Positions 6,523 through 6,569 of a stretch of DNA of 6,569 nt are shown piece by piece (position 1 is the stretch's first letter; every line of letters begins with the position of its first letter). Both the position numbers and the translations under genes were made by a program. Below the pieces are notes generated by a model that searched no databases, was not told the origin of the DNA, and worked only from the letters and a program-made list of their open reading frames with translations. The stretch covers positions 1 to 6,569 of the forward strand of contig NZ_DXLG01000088.1 of the NCBI RefSeq assembly GCF_019414865.1. The letters are read 5' to 3'. Source of the DNA: Veillonella sp. Its GTDB lineage: Bacteria; Bacillota; Negativicutes; Veillonellales; Veillonellaceae.

Positions 6523-6569
6523 GAACCACCCGTAAAACGGGTGGTTTGCTCACGGGCTATAAGCCCGTA
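6523..6569. repeat. tandem GC-rich hairpins, possible intergenic repeat or IS200/IS605-type end
   Basis: Two perfect hairpins lie side by side. The first has 10-bp arms, AACCACCCGT (6524-6533) and ACGGGTGGTT (6537-6546), with loop AAA. The second has 7-bp arms, ACGGGCT (6552-6558) and AGCCCGT (6562-6568), with loop ATA. Both share the ACGGG core and stand out in GC against a very AT-rich spacer. Neither strand shows a proper T-run after the first hairpin, which weakens a terminator reading. The paired arrangement recalls REP-like elements or subterminal hairpins of IS200/IS605-family elements, but the window ends here, so the identity is open. Confidence 0.5.

Overview
The window is an AT-rich (roughly 40% GC by eye) bacterial segment whose five genes all lie on the minus strand. 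Read in the direction of transcription (right to left) they are a radical-SAM/SPASM peptide maturase of the SCIFF-maturase (CteB-like) type, then hypF, hypC, hypD and hypE, which encode [NiFe]-hydrogenase maturation proteins. Strong Shine-Dalgarno sites, the base composition and the pairing of a SCIFF-type maturase with hyp genes point to a Firmicute. The protein style suggests Negativicutes, possibly Veillonella or a relative; this is a judgement from general familiarity, not a database match.

Layout. Bases 1-176 are a gene-free AT-rich spacer downstream of hypE; it may carry weak promoters firing leftwards out of the window. Bases 177-2515 hold hypE, hypD and hypC as a tight block: hypC and hypD overlap by 41 bp, hypD starts with TTG, and hypD and hypE are 1 bp apart. 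Bases 2516-2658 are a spacer with an extended -10 promoter candidate straddled by a 7-bp dyad, GTATCAC-N18-GTGATAC, which resembles a NikR-type nickel operator. Bases 2659-4938 are hypF. Only 35 bp separate hypF from the maturase gene (4974-6383). Bases 6384-6569 hold the maturase promoter candidate, a perfect 9-bp inverted repeat at the predicted 5' end of its transcript, and two GC-rich hairpins at the right edge that look like an intergenic repeat or an IS200/IS605-type element end.

How the genes work together. HypF uses carbamoyl phosphate and ATP to carbamoylate the C-terminal cysteine of HypE. HypE dehydrates this to a thiocyanate and passes cyanide to iron held by the HypC-HypD complex. 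HypC then delivers the Fe(CN)2CO unit to the hydrogenase large subunit. The nickel-insertion genes hypA and hypB, the hydrogenase structural genes and the endopeptidase are not in the window. The maturase should make thioether crosslinks in a small Cys-rich peptide, but no such precursor is encoded in the window. Its placement just upstream of hypF, with no visible terminator between them, suggests co-transcription. The most interesting points are this precursor-less maturase beside the hyp genes and the nickel-box-like dyad over the hypC promoter.
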